Shown: in pieces, positions 1-11,399 of the stretch | How the letters are laid out: each line of letters begins with the position of its first letter | How positions within the stretch are numbered: the stretch's first letter is position 1 | NCBI GenBank assembly: GCA_030760725.1 | Contig: JASWHV010000004.1 | Location: 50,187,136-50,251,135, forward strand | Length of the DNA stretch: 64,000 bases | From: Neostapfia colusana | Lineage: Eukaryota; Streptophyta; Magnoliopsida; Poales; Poaceae | Reading direction: 5' to 3' | The notes under the pieces: generated by a model | Told to the model about the DNA's origin: nothing | Databases searched by the model: none | The model's input: the letters and a program-made list of their open reading frames with translations, nothing else | Translations under genes and position numbers: made by a program

Positions 1-407
1 AAATGGTTTGCAATTCATTTCCATAAATCATGAAACTTTGCACACCCCCTAATTTGGACCCAAAGAATTCAAATATGAAATCTGATTTTTAATTTGGCTG
101 CTACAAATGAGATTTTCAGCACAACAGTTTTGAATTTCATTGTTGCTCTCATTTAAATTTTTATTTTGAACACATTGTTCCAAATCTGATTTTTGTTTTC
201 TCACACATATGGGAACTCCCCATCCTTGTTTTAGACCCCTCTAAGGTTCCAAGTTCTCAAATAAACATTTGACTTGTGTGAAGAAAAATCCTCATGTGTG
301 TTATCACATGTGGAAAAGTTTTAACAAGTCCCAAATTTCATACATATGAAACCAACTTTTGCAAATAAGTGTTTCTTTGTATTCATAATTTTTGGGACCT
401 TTACACA
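1..407. other. AT-rich non-coding sequence, unassigned
   Basis: No credible gene is visible. The stretch is AT-rich and resembles the U3 part of grass gypsy LTRs in composition. It does not align by eye with the matching part of the G4 LTR and lacks the exon-like blocks expected about 230 bp before the LTR end. Similarity to the G4 LTR begins only near position 408, so this is probably another repeat joined to a truncated G1 LTR. Confidence 0.4.
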
Positions 408-460
408 ACGCAGCACCCCTCAGCATGATCCTGGCTCGACGAGGCCATGGGGCCGCGTCA
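408..460 (+). repeat. G1 5' LTR, last ~53 bp
   Basis: The end of the LTR (CAGCACCCCTCAGC, then CTGGCTCGAC, ending CGTCA) matches the ends of both G4 LTRs, and a primer-binding site follows three bases later. The rest of this LTR, about 4 kb in G4, is missing to the left. Confidence 0.75.
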
Positions 461-463
461 GCG

Positions 464-475
464 TGGTATCAGAGC
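464..475 (+). other. G1 primer-binding site (tRNA-iMet)
   Basis: TGGTATCAGAGC is complementary to the 3' end of plant initiator tRNA-Met and lies three bases after the LTR terminus. It would prime minus-strand cDNA synthesis. Confidence 0.9.
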
Positions 476-1959
476 TTGCTTGAGGTTTAACGCACTACAA
501 AGATCATCTTTTTCAAAAATTTGGTGAGGAACGAGTTAGTAGCCCATATAAGGATGTTATTAGTGTATAGAAAGTGGCATACTAACCTATTTGCTTATGT
601 CAGAAAATCGTGCATCTCGGTACGCTTTATGTCTTGGGGGTGCACGTAAGCGCTGTCCACCAGTGCGCACAAGCTGAAGGGTGGAGCCTCACGGGTGGCA
701 AGTAACCCGGCCAGCTTTAGTATCCTCTACGACTCTTCATGGCGTTTGAGGTATTCGAGCAACGCCCTTCCCTGGCGTGCTTCGGGCAAGTTTGGGAGAC
801 CCCGTCACGTGGTCAGTAACGTGAACACGTAGCTCAAGGCATGTTTGGCTTGAGAACACCCGGGCGAGTGATGACGGACGGGTGTATGAACTGTATGGAT
901 ACCGGGCTCGGTGTGCAGCCGAGTCTGATGATTGTGTGAGTTACTTGCAGGTAGTCTGACCATTAATCGGTAGACGTGTAGCATCCGTGTGCGAGAGACG
1001 TTTAGTGCTAGTGAACTAACAAAGCCGGCTAAGTCCGGTATAGGTTTTTCTTTGTGAGGAACGTAGTACCAACATGAACTGGTGACGCTTCGACGTCACA
1101 CTCCACTAGATGAGCAATTTCATGGTAAAACTTGAAAGTTTTAATCTAGAGCACTAAAACTTTGAGATAACTCCTTTCCTTAATCAGGATGTTCAAAGTT
1201 AACAAGTTTTCAACTTATAGGATACTAAGGACAGAGTCCCCTGTTTTCAGCTGAAATAAGGCTGAAGTTAATCAGAGGTTAGAGGTTGAGTTATTTAGAG
1301 GTTAGGGGCACATGATACATTTCTGGAAATCTTTGGAAGAGCTTTACAATTTTTCTGTTGATGTCCAGAGGTATTTCATCCCTTAACCAGTAAAAAAATG
1401 CAGTAGAGTTGAAATTGTCCAGAAAACAGGGCAGAGCAACTACTCTCTGTAACTCTCTATAAATTGAGCATAACTTCCTGCATAAAATACAAAAATAGAA
1501 AATGATGTAGTTCTGAAAATTTAAGAGATGGGTTACAACTTTGTAACATAAAGTTTTGTCAAATTTGGTGTAGAATTAACTGGAGTTCTTGGATCAAATC
1601 AGTACCTCAAGCAGGGAGGTGCTGTCCAATTTTCTCCAGAAATTCTGTCAACTTTGACATCTCATAACTTTTGAACCAGGACAGATCTTAGGCCAAGTAA
1701 ATATTTTCTGGAAAGCTATTGAAGTTAGATTTAACTTTGATGTTGAGCTCCAGAATTGTTTTTGCATTTAGCATGGTCTAAATCAGGTTGAAAGGAAACT
1801 GGTCAGGGCGGACATTTTGGGCAGCAGACCAGCAATCAAATTTGTTCTAAGTTTGAGTTGTGTTTCCATGTTTTATGAGTTCAATGACATGTTTTATGTT
1901 ATAACTCAGTATTTACTGTTGAAATAAATATTTGACCTTTTTCAAATATGTTTCTACAG
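476..1959 (+). other. G1 leader, non-coding
   Basis: This 1.5-kb stretch between primer site and orf0 has no plausible ORF. It parallels the G4 leader (36117-37600) base for base over long stretches. It ends in TTTCTACAG directly before the orf0 ATG, a good 3' splice-acceptor sequence, so the leader may be removed as an intron in orf0 transcripts. Confidence 0.6.
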
Positions 1960-2922
1960 ATGACAGCGGACAACCAACTGGAGAACGGGTGGGTTGTATC
2001 CCACTGTTCTCACCGCAGCGGTTATCCGGAAGTGTTGAGGCAAATGCTTTAATATTTCGGGTACGTCGAGATGCTGCAGTACTTCGCCAAGGAAGAAGGC
2101 GAGGAGGGGAACAAGACGTGGACAATACAAGTCAAAGTTCCTGCAGGACCCATGCCACCCGGTTGGGCACCGTTCACCGTTACGGTGAGAGGTAGAGAGC
2201 CGAAGGGAATGTGGAAAGTGGCACCTCACGACACCATGTCGCATTTCTGCCAACTACACGTGAGAGCTATGGAGGGCACTCCATACGCGCTCGTTCTGGT
2301 GGAGGGACAAGCTAATCATGTGTGGGGGGAAAGTTACATGGAGGCAACAGATCCGGGTTGCCCAAGGTACAACCCCGCGGAGGCGAATCTCAGCCTCCAA
2401 TTGAGGGCAGGAAAAGCCGTGATGGACAGCCAAGATGTTCATACGGATTGTCTCCCCATGAAGCACAAAGAGAGCACCAGCCGTGGAGATCATTTCGAGA
2501 GTGCTCACAGCGCACTCCGCAATGTTCTCCTTCTGATGATAAAGTGACTGAATGAGCAACACAATCAGTTGCATCGTCTGAAGAAGGCGAAGAAGAAAAG
2601 CCGCGTTGATATCACGGCTTTACAACAACAAGTGCAGGCCCTAACCCAGCAGAATGAGGTCCTCACTCAAGAACGTGATGACGCTATTGAGGAGGGGCAA
2701 GTCTGGGAAGAGGACTACAACCAGGCTATGGACGAGGTGCATGCATTGCAGGACCTCGTACCTATGGTAATGGGCCTACTGATGGTAGGTGCCGTACCCA
2801 TGGTTTTGGGTATCCCGGCGATGGGGGAACCTAAACCGGAAGAGGAGGTCATGGACCCGGAGCCACCAGCAGAGGTAGCATAGGAGGACGACCCACAGGA
2901 GGTCGAGTTCTACTCCGAGTAG
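1960..2922 (+). pseudogene. G1 orf0 (extra protein upstream of gag), degraded
   Basis: This is homologous to G4 orf0. The product would be about 320 residues, with an N-terminal globular part (motif PPGWAPFTV near residue 70), a basic stretch (KKAKKKSR) and a C-terminal coiled-coil rich in Q, E and L ending in an acidic EVEFYSE tail. The ATG follows a splice-acceptor-like TTTCTACAG. In-frame stops occur near 2041 (CAA to TAA), near 2545 (CGA to TGA) and at 2881. As I recall, an extra ORF at this place (orf0) is reported in rice RIRE3/RIRE8-type elements. Its function is unknown to me. Confidence 0.75.
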
Positions 2923-3195
2923 TGGGTTACCGTTGCCAAGTAGGGCAGCGAGGGTGGTGTAAGAAAAACTTCTGTAATCAGTGACATGTCGTGTAGACAG
3001 TAGTATATGTATAGGTAGTGACAACATGAGCACGACTTCTTGGAGACCCGAGAATAATGTATCTTGTATAAAGTTTATGCTTTATCAATATATATGAATG
3101 TTGTGCAAATTATTCATGCGTCACTTCAATACCTACTGTATCATATGGAATTTTAAGTATGACATGTGCAGATCGCTGCTGTTCTGAATTTCAGA

Positions 3196-3534
3196 ATGAC
3201 TCGCACTCGTGCCAACCCAGACGTTGGGGGTTCCAGTCAGGGGGGAGTGACCTCCCAACAGCCTCCTGAGGATTCCTCGGGACAGCAACAGCAGCAATAG
3301 CAACAACCGCCACCACTACCGCCAACCGTTACATTGGCCGACATCGTTGCGGCGATGGCGGGTTCTCATCAGCAGCTCACGGAGTTGCTGCAGACCCTTA
3401 TTGCGAATACGTCTCGAGCAGAGAGGCGTCAAGATCGCGAGGAGCGCCAACAAAGCTCCTACTCTGACTTTCTAGCTACTCATCCCCCGGTGTTCTCAAG
3501 GGCGGATGAACCATCGATGCGGACAACTGGCTCC
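3196..3534 (+). pseudogene. G1 gag, 5' part
   Basis: The start MTRTRANPDVGG is shared with G4 gag, followed by a Q/P-rich stretch and the start of the retrotransposon Gag domain. A TAG at 3298 replaces a glutamine codon, and a one-base deletion near 3510 shifts the frame relative to G4 (DEPIDADNWL). The gene is then interrupted by C1, with GCTCC (3530-3534) repeated at 13144-13148. GAATTTCAG stands one base before the ATG, another splice-acceptor-like site. Confidence 0.85.
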
Positions 3535-4133
3535 TGTAGGATCGAAGTACACGTGTAAAGCTACCAGAGGGGGGTGAATTGTAGATAAAAACTTTTCAGT
3601 GGAAGCAACAAAACACCCTTCAGCAGAAAACCGATCTGTTAAAGAAACCGTGTGTGCGACTAATCTAAACGTGTTCAACTGTGACAAAACTATTATAGAT
3701 GGTAGAGAATCAAGTCACCAAGACTTCACAACAAGAATCATGAAAATCCGTCGAGAGAAACTCAAGTTACGATCGAAAGATCAAACAAAGGTCAATCTGT
3801 CCTACGCAAGAAACACAGTTCTGGAATACTGCAAAGAAACTTGTGTAGATAAGAAACCACAAATTCAATGACCATGAAATTTTTACAGATGATAGATAAT
3901 CAAGACTTGAAGACAACCCAAAAAGAATCACATCAATTGGATCTGTAAAACTCGAGTTATGATAAAACAACCGAAGCAAGGTAGTACTGAACAGAAACTC
4001 GACGAGAAAAACTTTTCTGAAACAAGTCGGACGAACAAGGCAAAAAAGTTCCTTTAAAATACGAATTTTATTTATCAAAACACAAGAGGAACAGCCCCAA
4101 AGTCGTGCACCACGAGCTCTGGCCTCCCTTGCT

Positions 4134-4140
4134 TATATAA
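4134..4140 (-). promoter_or_regulatory. C1 3' LTR TATA box
   Basis: Read on the minus strand the context is GGTTATATAAGCAAGGG, followed about 60-70 bases later by AATAAA. This is the usual U3-R arrangement of a copia LTR. The right LTR has the same box at 11999-12006. Confidence 0.7.
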
Positions 4141-4919
4141 CCAGCCCGAAGGCCAACTCAACTCAAACTAGGACTCCTACTCCTACTTGGATTCAAACTG
4201 TAACTTTCCAATACTGCTTAGTACTCTTCTATACGCAGATAGAAGCAATATTAAGACTTCCAAACACCTTAGGAACGTATACCACATTCCTAAAATAACT
4301 CAAATTCGTGACCCACATGAAATCCTATCATAACCAACTCAAAACTTTCCATATTTGAGTCAAACACGACTCAGCCGCAGCCTGAGTCCATAACCTAGTC
4401 GGTTGGACCTTCCCGACCAATTCTTTGTGTCCACATCTCTTCATCATGCCTTGGAACCATGCAGACACGTCCATGCACTCCTTGCACACATGCAAACATC
4501 TTCCAACAATGTCTAAGATACCTTCATATGCATTGTTCTTGATTCAAACATACTGTGCAACCTCCCGATCAACTCAACGACGATTCCTCCCGAACTTGGT
4601 TGTTGAACCTCATCTTCTCTCTAAGACTAGTTCAATGGATCCCATCACCAGCCATGTCTTGAACTCAAGCAACACCTGCACATGAATAAACAACCAATAC
4701 TTCCGAGCACAAGTCCTCGACTTAACTCTCGTTAGTTCCAAAACTACAACATCTTACGTGAGCACCTCACATAAGCATGTTGTAAACCATAGCAAAATGA
4801 TATCAGCCATAACCACCAAAACACACAAAAAACTTAGTAAAATAATACTAAGCAAACTTTCCATAAGAGTAAAGCAATTTCGAAACATTGCAAGTTAAAA
4901 GCAGAACCATTGCAATCAA

Positions 4920-5205
4920 GCTCCGAACCTTACCAAAGCTAACCGGAGCTTGAACCGGAGCTTACCAAAGCTAGTCGGACCCAGCGCCAGAGCTTACTAA
5001 AGCTTAGTCGGACCTAGTACGGAAATTACCAAAGCTAGTCGGACCTAGCACCGGAGCTAGCAAAAACAAGTCGGACCTAGCCAAAATAAGTCAGACCTAG
5101 ACAAAGCAAGTCGGACCTTACGTCGGACCTTGCCGGAGCTACCCAAAACAAGTCGGACCTATCGTTGGACCTTGCAGGAGCTCGGACCAAGAGTCGGACC
5201 TTGTT
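4920..5205 (-). repeat. C1 LTR U3 short-repeat cluster
   Basis: Eight copies of GTCGGAC (minus strand GTCCGAC) plus variants recur every 12-40 bases, mixed with CCGGAGCT and ACCAAAGCTA units. The cluster is present at 12790-13070 in the other LTR. It lies about 0.8-1 kb upstream of the TATA box in the element's direction, which suits an enhancer. CCGAC is the core of plant DRE/CRT elements, but the base before it here is T, not A or G. Confidence 0.7.
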
Positions 5206-5277
5206 AAAAAGGTGTTTTGGTAGTATTTAAAACTTTTATCGTCAAAGCCAATGTATTCAGCACACATAGGTCTCACA

Positions 5278-6237
5278 ATCTCCCCCTTGATGAATGCATT
5301 GGCAACACCACTTAAAATTCAAACATTGGCTTATTCACATGAAAAGTTTTGAAAAAACAATTTCTCCCCCTTTGTAAATCAGAAACAAAATGAGAAGAAA
5401 AACAAAAATACCAAAAATTCTCCCCCTGAGAAGAATCGTGCCAAAACACTTGTGAATGTGTGCAATGTGTGATCAATTTCTCCCCCTTTGACAATGTATT
5501 CAGCAAGGTACAAAAGAGAAATTTTAATTTGTTATGAGCACATTATAACATATACAACAAAGCTCATCCAAATCATACTATCAAGTAACTTACACTATCA
5601 CATCAATGAGATACATAAAGTAGTGTAAGCCATGCTAGAGATCAAGTGTAATTTTCAATTTAAACAAGTCATGATCTCACAAACTTAACTATTTCAAGAC
5701 CTGAAAGCACGACACTTGTTGCTGCATTTTATTTATCATTTAAAGCACAAATTTTGATCTTATGACATTTGCAAGAGATTATATGCAGCATCAGCCTTAT
5801 TCTAACCAACCAAGCCAAGCCTATGTCATTTGACAGTCAGAAGCTTAAGGACATGGTTTTAGTCATACACAACTCCTTTCAAGTTCATATCTAAGTGTAA
5901 TGATAAGCCATCTCAAAAGAAGAAGTGCGATACATGCATATTCTCTTGATCTTTTCTCATTTTTTTATTTGAACATAAAAACTCAACATGTTAGTTGATT
6001 ACTTGATTAATTCTTCATGATTAAAAGCACTTGTGAGCATGCAACAAGTTCAAAACAACAATAAAGTTCGACCATGACCAGACATGGTAAAAACTACAAA
6101 ATGTATAACATGGGTAATGTGGTAAGAACTTTCAGCATGAAAAAGGAATCACAAAGTCATATATGCATGAAATACTATGCTCATATTATTTTAATTTCAG
6201 ATTCACACATAGACTTCCCAAGTTTCAAAATTCTCCC
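5278..6237 (-). other. C1 3' non-coding region with repeated polypurine tracts
   Basis: The functional polypurine tract, AAGGGGGAGAT on the minus strand (5278-5288), directly abuts the 3' LTR. Further copies of the GGGGGAGA core lie near 5363, 5419 and 5478. The rest, up to the pol stop at 6238, is AT-rich and holds no supported gene. Such multiplied tracts are, as I recall, a Sirevirus hallmark. Confidence 0.75.
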
Positions 6238-9002
6238 TCAATTTAAGCCATGAGGATGCATAACCCCTATTTCACTACGAATGTAACAAAAACGAGTGAA
6301 ATCCAAAGGTTTTGTAAAAATGTCAGCCAATTGTTGTTCGGTGTCTACATGGTGAAGCACAATGTTCCCTTTTTCGACATTATCACGGAGAAAGTGATAC
6401 CTAATGTCAATGTGCTTAGTTCTCGAATGTTGCACGGGGTTTTTAGCAATGCAAATGGCACTAGTGTTATCACAAAACAGTGGAACACTATCTAGATCAA
6501 CCCCATAGTCCTTAAGTGTTTGAACAATCCAAAGAATTTGTGAGCAAGCACTAGCAGTAGCTACATATTCAGATTCAGCTGTGGATTGTGCAACTGAACT
6601 TTGTTTTCTAGAGGACCAGGCAACAAGTGAATTACCAAGAAAATGACAAGCACCAGAAGAACTTTTCCTATCAATCCTACAACCCCCAAAATCAGCATCA
6701 GAAAAAGCTTTCAAAGTAACAGTTGAGGAAGAAAGAAGAAAAATGCCAAATTCTTGAGTTTCATGTAAGTACCTGAGAATCCTTTTGACGGCTTGACGAT
6801 GTGAAGCACGTGGGAAGGCTTGAAACCGTGCACAAAGACATACGCTGAATTGTATGTCCAGTCTTGATGCCGTGAGATACAAAACTGATCCGATCATGCT
6901 TCTATATTCTTTTTGATCAACGGGATCACAATCTTCATCAAGTTCAAGTGTTGTTGCTGTTCCCATTGGTGTCCGAAGAGGATTGCTTTTGTCCATGTTG
7001 AAGCGCCTTAGGAGATCTTTTGTATACTTTGTTTGATGCACAAAGGTACCTTCCTTGGTTTGCTTGATTTGCAGCCTCAAAAAGTACGAGAGCAACAGGA
7101 GCAAAAGTTTCATCAAAATCTAGACCTTCAACTTGTGTGAAACCTTGAGCAACCAACCTAGCCTTATTCCTAACCACAACCCCATCCTCACTTTGTTTAT
7201 TTTTAAACACCCATTTAGTTCCAATTAAAGTGTGTCCTTGAGGTGGAGGTACAAGTTTCCAAACATTATTTGTTTCAAAATTTTCTAACTCTTCTTGCAT
7301 GGCAATAATCCAAGATTTATTAGTGAGTGCGTGCGATATATCTTTGGGTTCAAAAGAAGCAACAAAAGCAGAATGAGCATGAGAATTGGGGTCGAAAAAC
7401 CTGGATCTTGTAACTCGTTCATGCAAGCTTCCAATAATTTGTTGTGGAGGATGACTTTTGAGAATCCGGAGGGGAGTGGACACTTCACAAGCTTCTTCTT
7501 CTTCATGTTCATCACAAATAGATAAGCTTGTGACGTGAGGAGGATATGGACCAACAATGGTGGTCGTCGGTGCTGGCTGTGAATCAAGATCAGGAGCTGG
7601 AACAATGTCATTAGCTGCTGAATTTTCGGGCAGCAGCACCACTTCTTCCTCTTCTTTAACAAAAATACTCTCCCCCTGTGGATATGGATCTGGACCTGCA
7701 ATATTTGAACTAGTACCTGGGCTAGCTTCATCAAAAGAAGCCTCACAAGTCTCCACAATTTTGTTAGTATCAAGTAAAAGCACACGGTAGCCTCTAGTAT
7801 GAGATGGATAACCAAGAAACATGCCATCAACAGATCTAGCTTCAAATTTAACAAGATTACCATGTTTCTTAACAAAGCATTTGCAACCAAAGACCCTAAA
7901 GTGTGTGACACTAGGCCTATGTCCAAACCTGAGCTCATATGGTGTTTTACCTAGCTTAGCACGCAAGAAAACACGATTTGAGACATAACAAGCGGTTGCC
8001 ATTGCATCAGCCCAAAATTTCCTAGGAGTTTGATATTCATCAAGCATAGTCCTAGCCATCTCAACTAAGGTTCTGTTCTTTCTCTCTACAACACCATTTT
8101 GTTGAGGTACATATGGTGAAGAAAATTGATGATCTATTGCATTTTGAGCACAAAAGTGATCAAACGATTGATTTTTAAATTCGGTTCCATTATCACTTCT
8201 AATTGCTCTTAAAGATCCTGGGTGATCAATTGATAATCTAAGAAATAAAGTTCTAAAGTGACTAAAAGCTTCATTCTTAGATGCCATAAAGTAAAACCAA
8301 GAGTATCTAGAATAGTCATCAACAATCACAAGAACATACCATTTATCTCCGAAGGATTGAACACGTGAAGGTCCTACGGTGTTAAGGTGTAAAAGTTGAC
8401 CCGGTTCAGTTGTCATGGTCATTGCGAGAGGAGCATGTGAACCTGCAACCATCTTAGCATGTCTACAAGAAGAGCACAAAATTTCTTTGTCCCCTTTAAG
8501 CTTAGGAAGCCCACGTATGCGATCAAGAGCACTAACACGCGTGAGATGATCAAAAGCCTACGTGACCAAGTCTACAATGCCAAAAATATAAATCTTTGGA
8601 ATCATTTGCAACTAGACATCTATGCTTAGAGGAAGACATATCAAAATCAGCTTTAAAAACTCTTCCAAACCGAGACATGTTAAAAATAAGCTCACTATTT
8701 GAACCTACAACTTTGCAGCAGTTTTTATTGAAAATAATTTCTAGATTTTCATCTAGCAATTGTGAAATAGAAAGCAAGTTGTATTTCAAATTTTTGACAA
8801 GTGCCACATCCTTCAAAGTGTAGTGATCATTTATTCTAACCGAACCCTTAGCAATTATAGGAGTTGAAGAATTATCGGCAAAAGTAACATTCTCTACACG
8901 TGACACAAAAGAGAGAGAGGAGAAACATTCTTTGTTACCGGTCATGTGGCGTGAGAAACCTGAATCCACAATCTAAATGTTCTCCTTCCTCAAGCGTGTA
9001 AC
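6238..9002 (-). pseudogene. C1 pol: protease, integrase, partial RT, RNase H
   Basis: Read on the minus strand, the order is protease (DSGFSRHMTG, near 8965), GAG-pre-integrase (FWHCRLGH), integrase core (VDDYSRYSWF, SDNGTEF, PQQNGVVERKNRT), the start of reverse transcriptase (GTKWVFKNK, KARLVAQGF, DETFAPVA), then RNase H (YRSMIGSVLYL, FSDADFGG, STAESEY, DNTSAI, HIDIRYHF). The piece between DETFAPVA and LQIKQTKEGTFVHQTKYT is missing and the join near 7080-7110 is out of frame. The catalytic YVDD box is therefore gone. A TAG replaces the Trp codon before VDSGF (about 8972), and a frameshift lies near 8555. The protein ends MHPHGLN at 6238. Confidence 0.92.
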
Positions 9003-11338
9003 CTACATAGAAGCACAATACATCGATGACTCAATACTGGGGTTAGTTAAAAGGCATTTAGGAATCCAGTACTGAGTCACACGATGTTCAGCAGGAATAA
9101 CATGCAGAAGCTGAGATAAAACAGCAGGTTTATGAGTCAAAGTTTGAGATTTTTTGTTCTTAACTACTGACCTATGGGGTGTTACTTGTGTAGCACGAAA
9201 ATCAGTAGCTCCGGAGGCAAAAACAGAAGGTCTGGAGGCAAAAACTGAAGCTCCGGAGACAAAAACTGAAGCTCCGGAGGTAAACTTTGAATATTTCTGA
9301 CTCATAACAGCAGGTTGCATGTTCCTGACATTTGGTTTAGTATGTGCAGCAAATTTTGCATGAGAGTTATAAGATCTAGCTTGCATTGTTTCCTTTTTAT
9401 GTTGTTTAGCTAGTCTATAACAAAAATCTATGACATGACCATCTCTACCACAAAAGGTACAATGAAATTTAACTTTGTGTTCATGTCTAGATGAGCATGC
9501 AGTATACTTATTTGAACCCGAATGTGACAACACTCCTGCAGATTTAAAAACCACTTCTTTTTGTTTAGGAACTGTTTGAATCAAACCACTTCCTAATAAT
9601 TTTACAATTTTAGGTGGATGTTCCTTAGCATGAGCATGTGAATCAAAACCTAAACCAGTTTTATCATTGCAAGACTTGGAAGAATTCAGCAGCAAGTTTA
9701 GGTTCTTATTCCCATTACAAAATCGATCTAATGTCTTATGCATGTTATCAAGTTTATTTGATAGATCAAGACAATTTTCACATGAAGTTTTTCCTTTTAA
9801 TTTGCAATTAGAACAATATTTAACTTCATGAGAACGTAAAGCATTGTTCAATATAGAAATTTCTTTCATAGCATCTTGTAGTTTCTTATCAAGATCCTCG
9901 CAAGTAGAACAATGCAAATCAATTGTAGAACAACAAGCATCTTTCAAGTTTTTATCATTAAGTGCAGCAAGCTTTTTGTTCTTTTCGATTTCAAGTTCAA
10001 GTTTATCAAGTGTGGAGGTGTGTGCACTTCTTAGAGAGGACAATTGTTCATATATTAAATCACATGAGGAACAAGAATCATCACTAAGAATCAAGGATTT
10101 TAAACGATTAATTTCAGATTCTAGTGACTCAATTTTAACATCATCGTCCCTAAGCTTTTTGTCCTTTTTCTTAACAATAATGGTGGCACGAGAAATAGCA
10201 TCACACATTTCTTCGCAAGTAGGACATACCTCTTCGTTGTCACTGTTGTGTTCTGCATCCTCCATACTTGATTTTGATTTGCCCGCCATGAAGCACAAGT
10301 TTGCCAGATCATATTCATCACTTCCAATGTCTACATCACTCGAGCCAAGTTCTTGAAGTGCGGTGATGAAACTGTTTATCAGTTTGCGTCCTGTAAAACC
10401 CTTCTTTTTCTTGTCGTTGTTGCCAAAAGAGGACTTGACTTTATTCTGCTTTTCATCACGGTTAGAAGGACCTAAAAGGTTAGGGCAATCTATACGAAAG
10501 TGTCCTGTCTTACCACATTCAAAGCATCGTTGAGGTCCGGAGCTTCCTCTCCTTCTAGTTCTCACATTTTGCAATGCTTTTGAGAACCTAGTAGAAAGAA
10601 GTACTAGCTCCTCCTCTGGAAACTCCTCAATCTGTTCCAGGGTTAGTGAAGACAGCAAAGCAAGTGTATTGCTAGATGATTGGTCGGAGCTAGGCATATC
10701 ACGCTGTGAGACAAATGCAATAGTCTTATTTGGGTTCTTACCTGATATAATGTCAATTTGATGAGTTTTGAGCTTAGAATAAAGCACATCTAATGTAAGT
10801 GTACTCATGATAGTGGATTCACGTATGGATGTTACTTTCATATCCAAAATTGACATGTCTAATGCACTTAGTAATTGCCTAGCATTTTCAGCATCTGAAA
10901 AATTAACATTGACACTACGCAAGTTGCTGAGAATTTTATTAAAACGAGCAAAGAGGTCATCAATGGACTCGCCGGGTTGCATCTGAAAGCGCATGTATTC
11001 TTTCTTGAACATATCGTGTCTTACCTCCTTGATCGTGTTGGATCCTTCGTGGTAGTCACAAAGTACTCTCCACACATCGTACGCCGATCGGAGGTGTGCA
11101 ACACGGTCGAAGTCGCTCTGAGTTAGTCCTTGTATGATCAAGTTCCGAGCCTTGTTGTTGTTGTCAATATCTCTCATGTTTGTATCCGTGACTTGATCAT
11201 TTGAAGGCACATCGTAAGGCTTGTACACCTTTCCCATATTGCAAAGCCTTGCGCCTGGATGAAAGCTTCCATGCCTGCCTTCCAAACCTGAAAATCAATA
11301 CCACTAAACACACAAGGTTTGGCAGAGTATTTCTCCAT
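9003..11338 (-). pseudogene. C1 gag (long Sirevirus-type Gag)
   Basis: The natural start is MEKYSAKPCVFSGIDF at 11338. A one-base loss near 11238 shifts the frame, after which about 750 codons are open. Domains in order are the copia Gag region (NNNKARNLIIQGL, DVWRVLCDYHEG, PGESIDDLFARFN), a zinc knuckle CFECGKTGHFRIDC, a long Lys/Glu/Asp-rich coiled-coil segment with many Cys pairs, a second knuckle-like CTFCGRDGHVIDFC, then a Ser/Ala repeat (GASVFVSGASVFAS). A TAG at 9003-9005 is in the same frame as pol, so gag and pol were probably one ORF or were separated by a read-through stop. The product would form the virus-like particle. Confidence 0.88.
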
Positions 11339-11385
11339 GATGATTAGTGAAAACACGTGCAAATTACAAAGATTAGAGCAACCTG

Positions 11386-11397
11386 GCTCTGATACCA
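11386..11397 (-). other. C1 primer-binding site (tRNA-iMet)
   Basis: TGGTATCAGAGC on the minus strand lies two bases inside the 5' LTR and fixes the direction of the element. Confidence 0.92.
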
Positions 11398-11399
11398 TT

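Larger units (their letters stand above)
3535..5277 (-). repeat. C1 3' LTR
   Basis: This is the left copy, which is downstream in the element's own direction. It matches 11400-13143 with scattered substitutions and similar length. It contains a TATATAA box on the minus strand at 4134-4140 and a repeat-rich U3 segment at 4920-5200. Confidence 0.92.

Noticed and set aside
464..475. Primer-site sequences (also at 11386, 18759, 36105, 51968, 53675) as tRNA gene fragments
   Set aside because: They are only 12-18 bases long, lie just inside LTR ends, and no cloverleaf can be built around them.
5291..6237. Envelope-like ORF expected in some Sireviruses
   Set aside because: No open frame above about 65 codons with membrane or coiled-coil character occurs between the pol stop and the polypurine tract.
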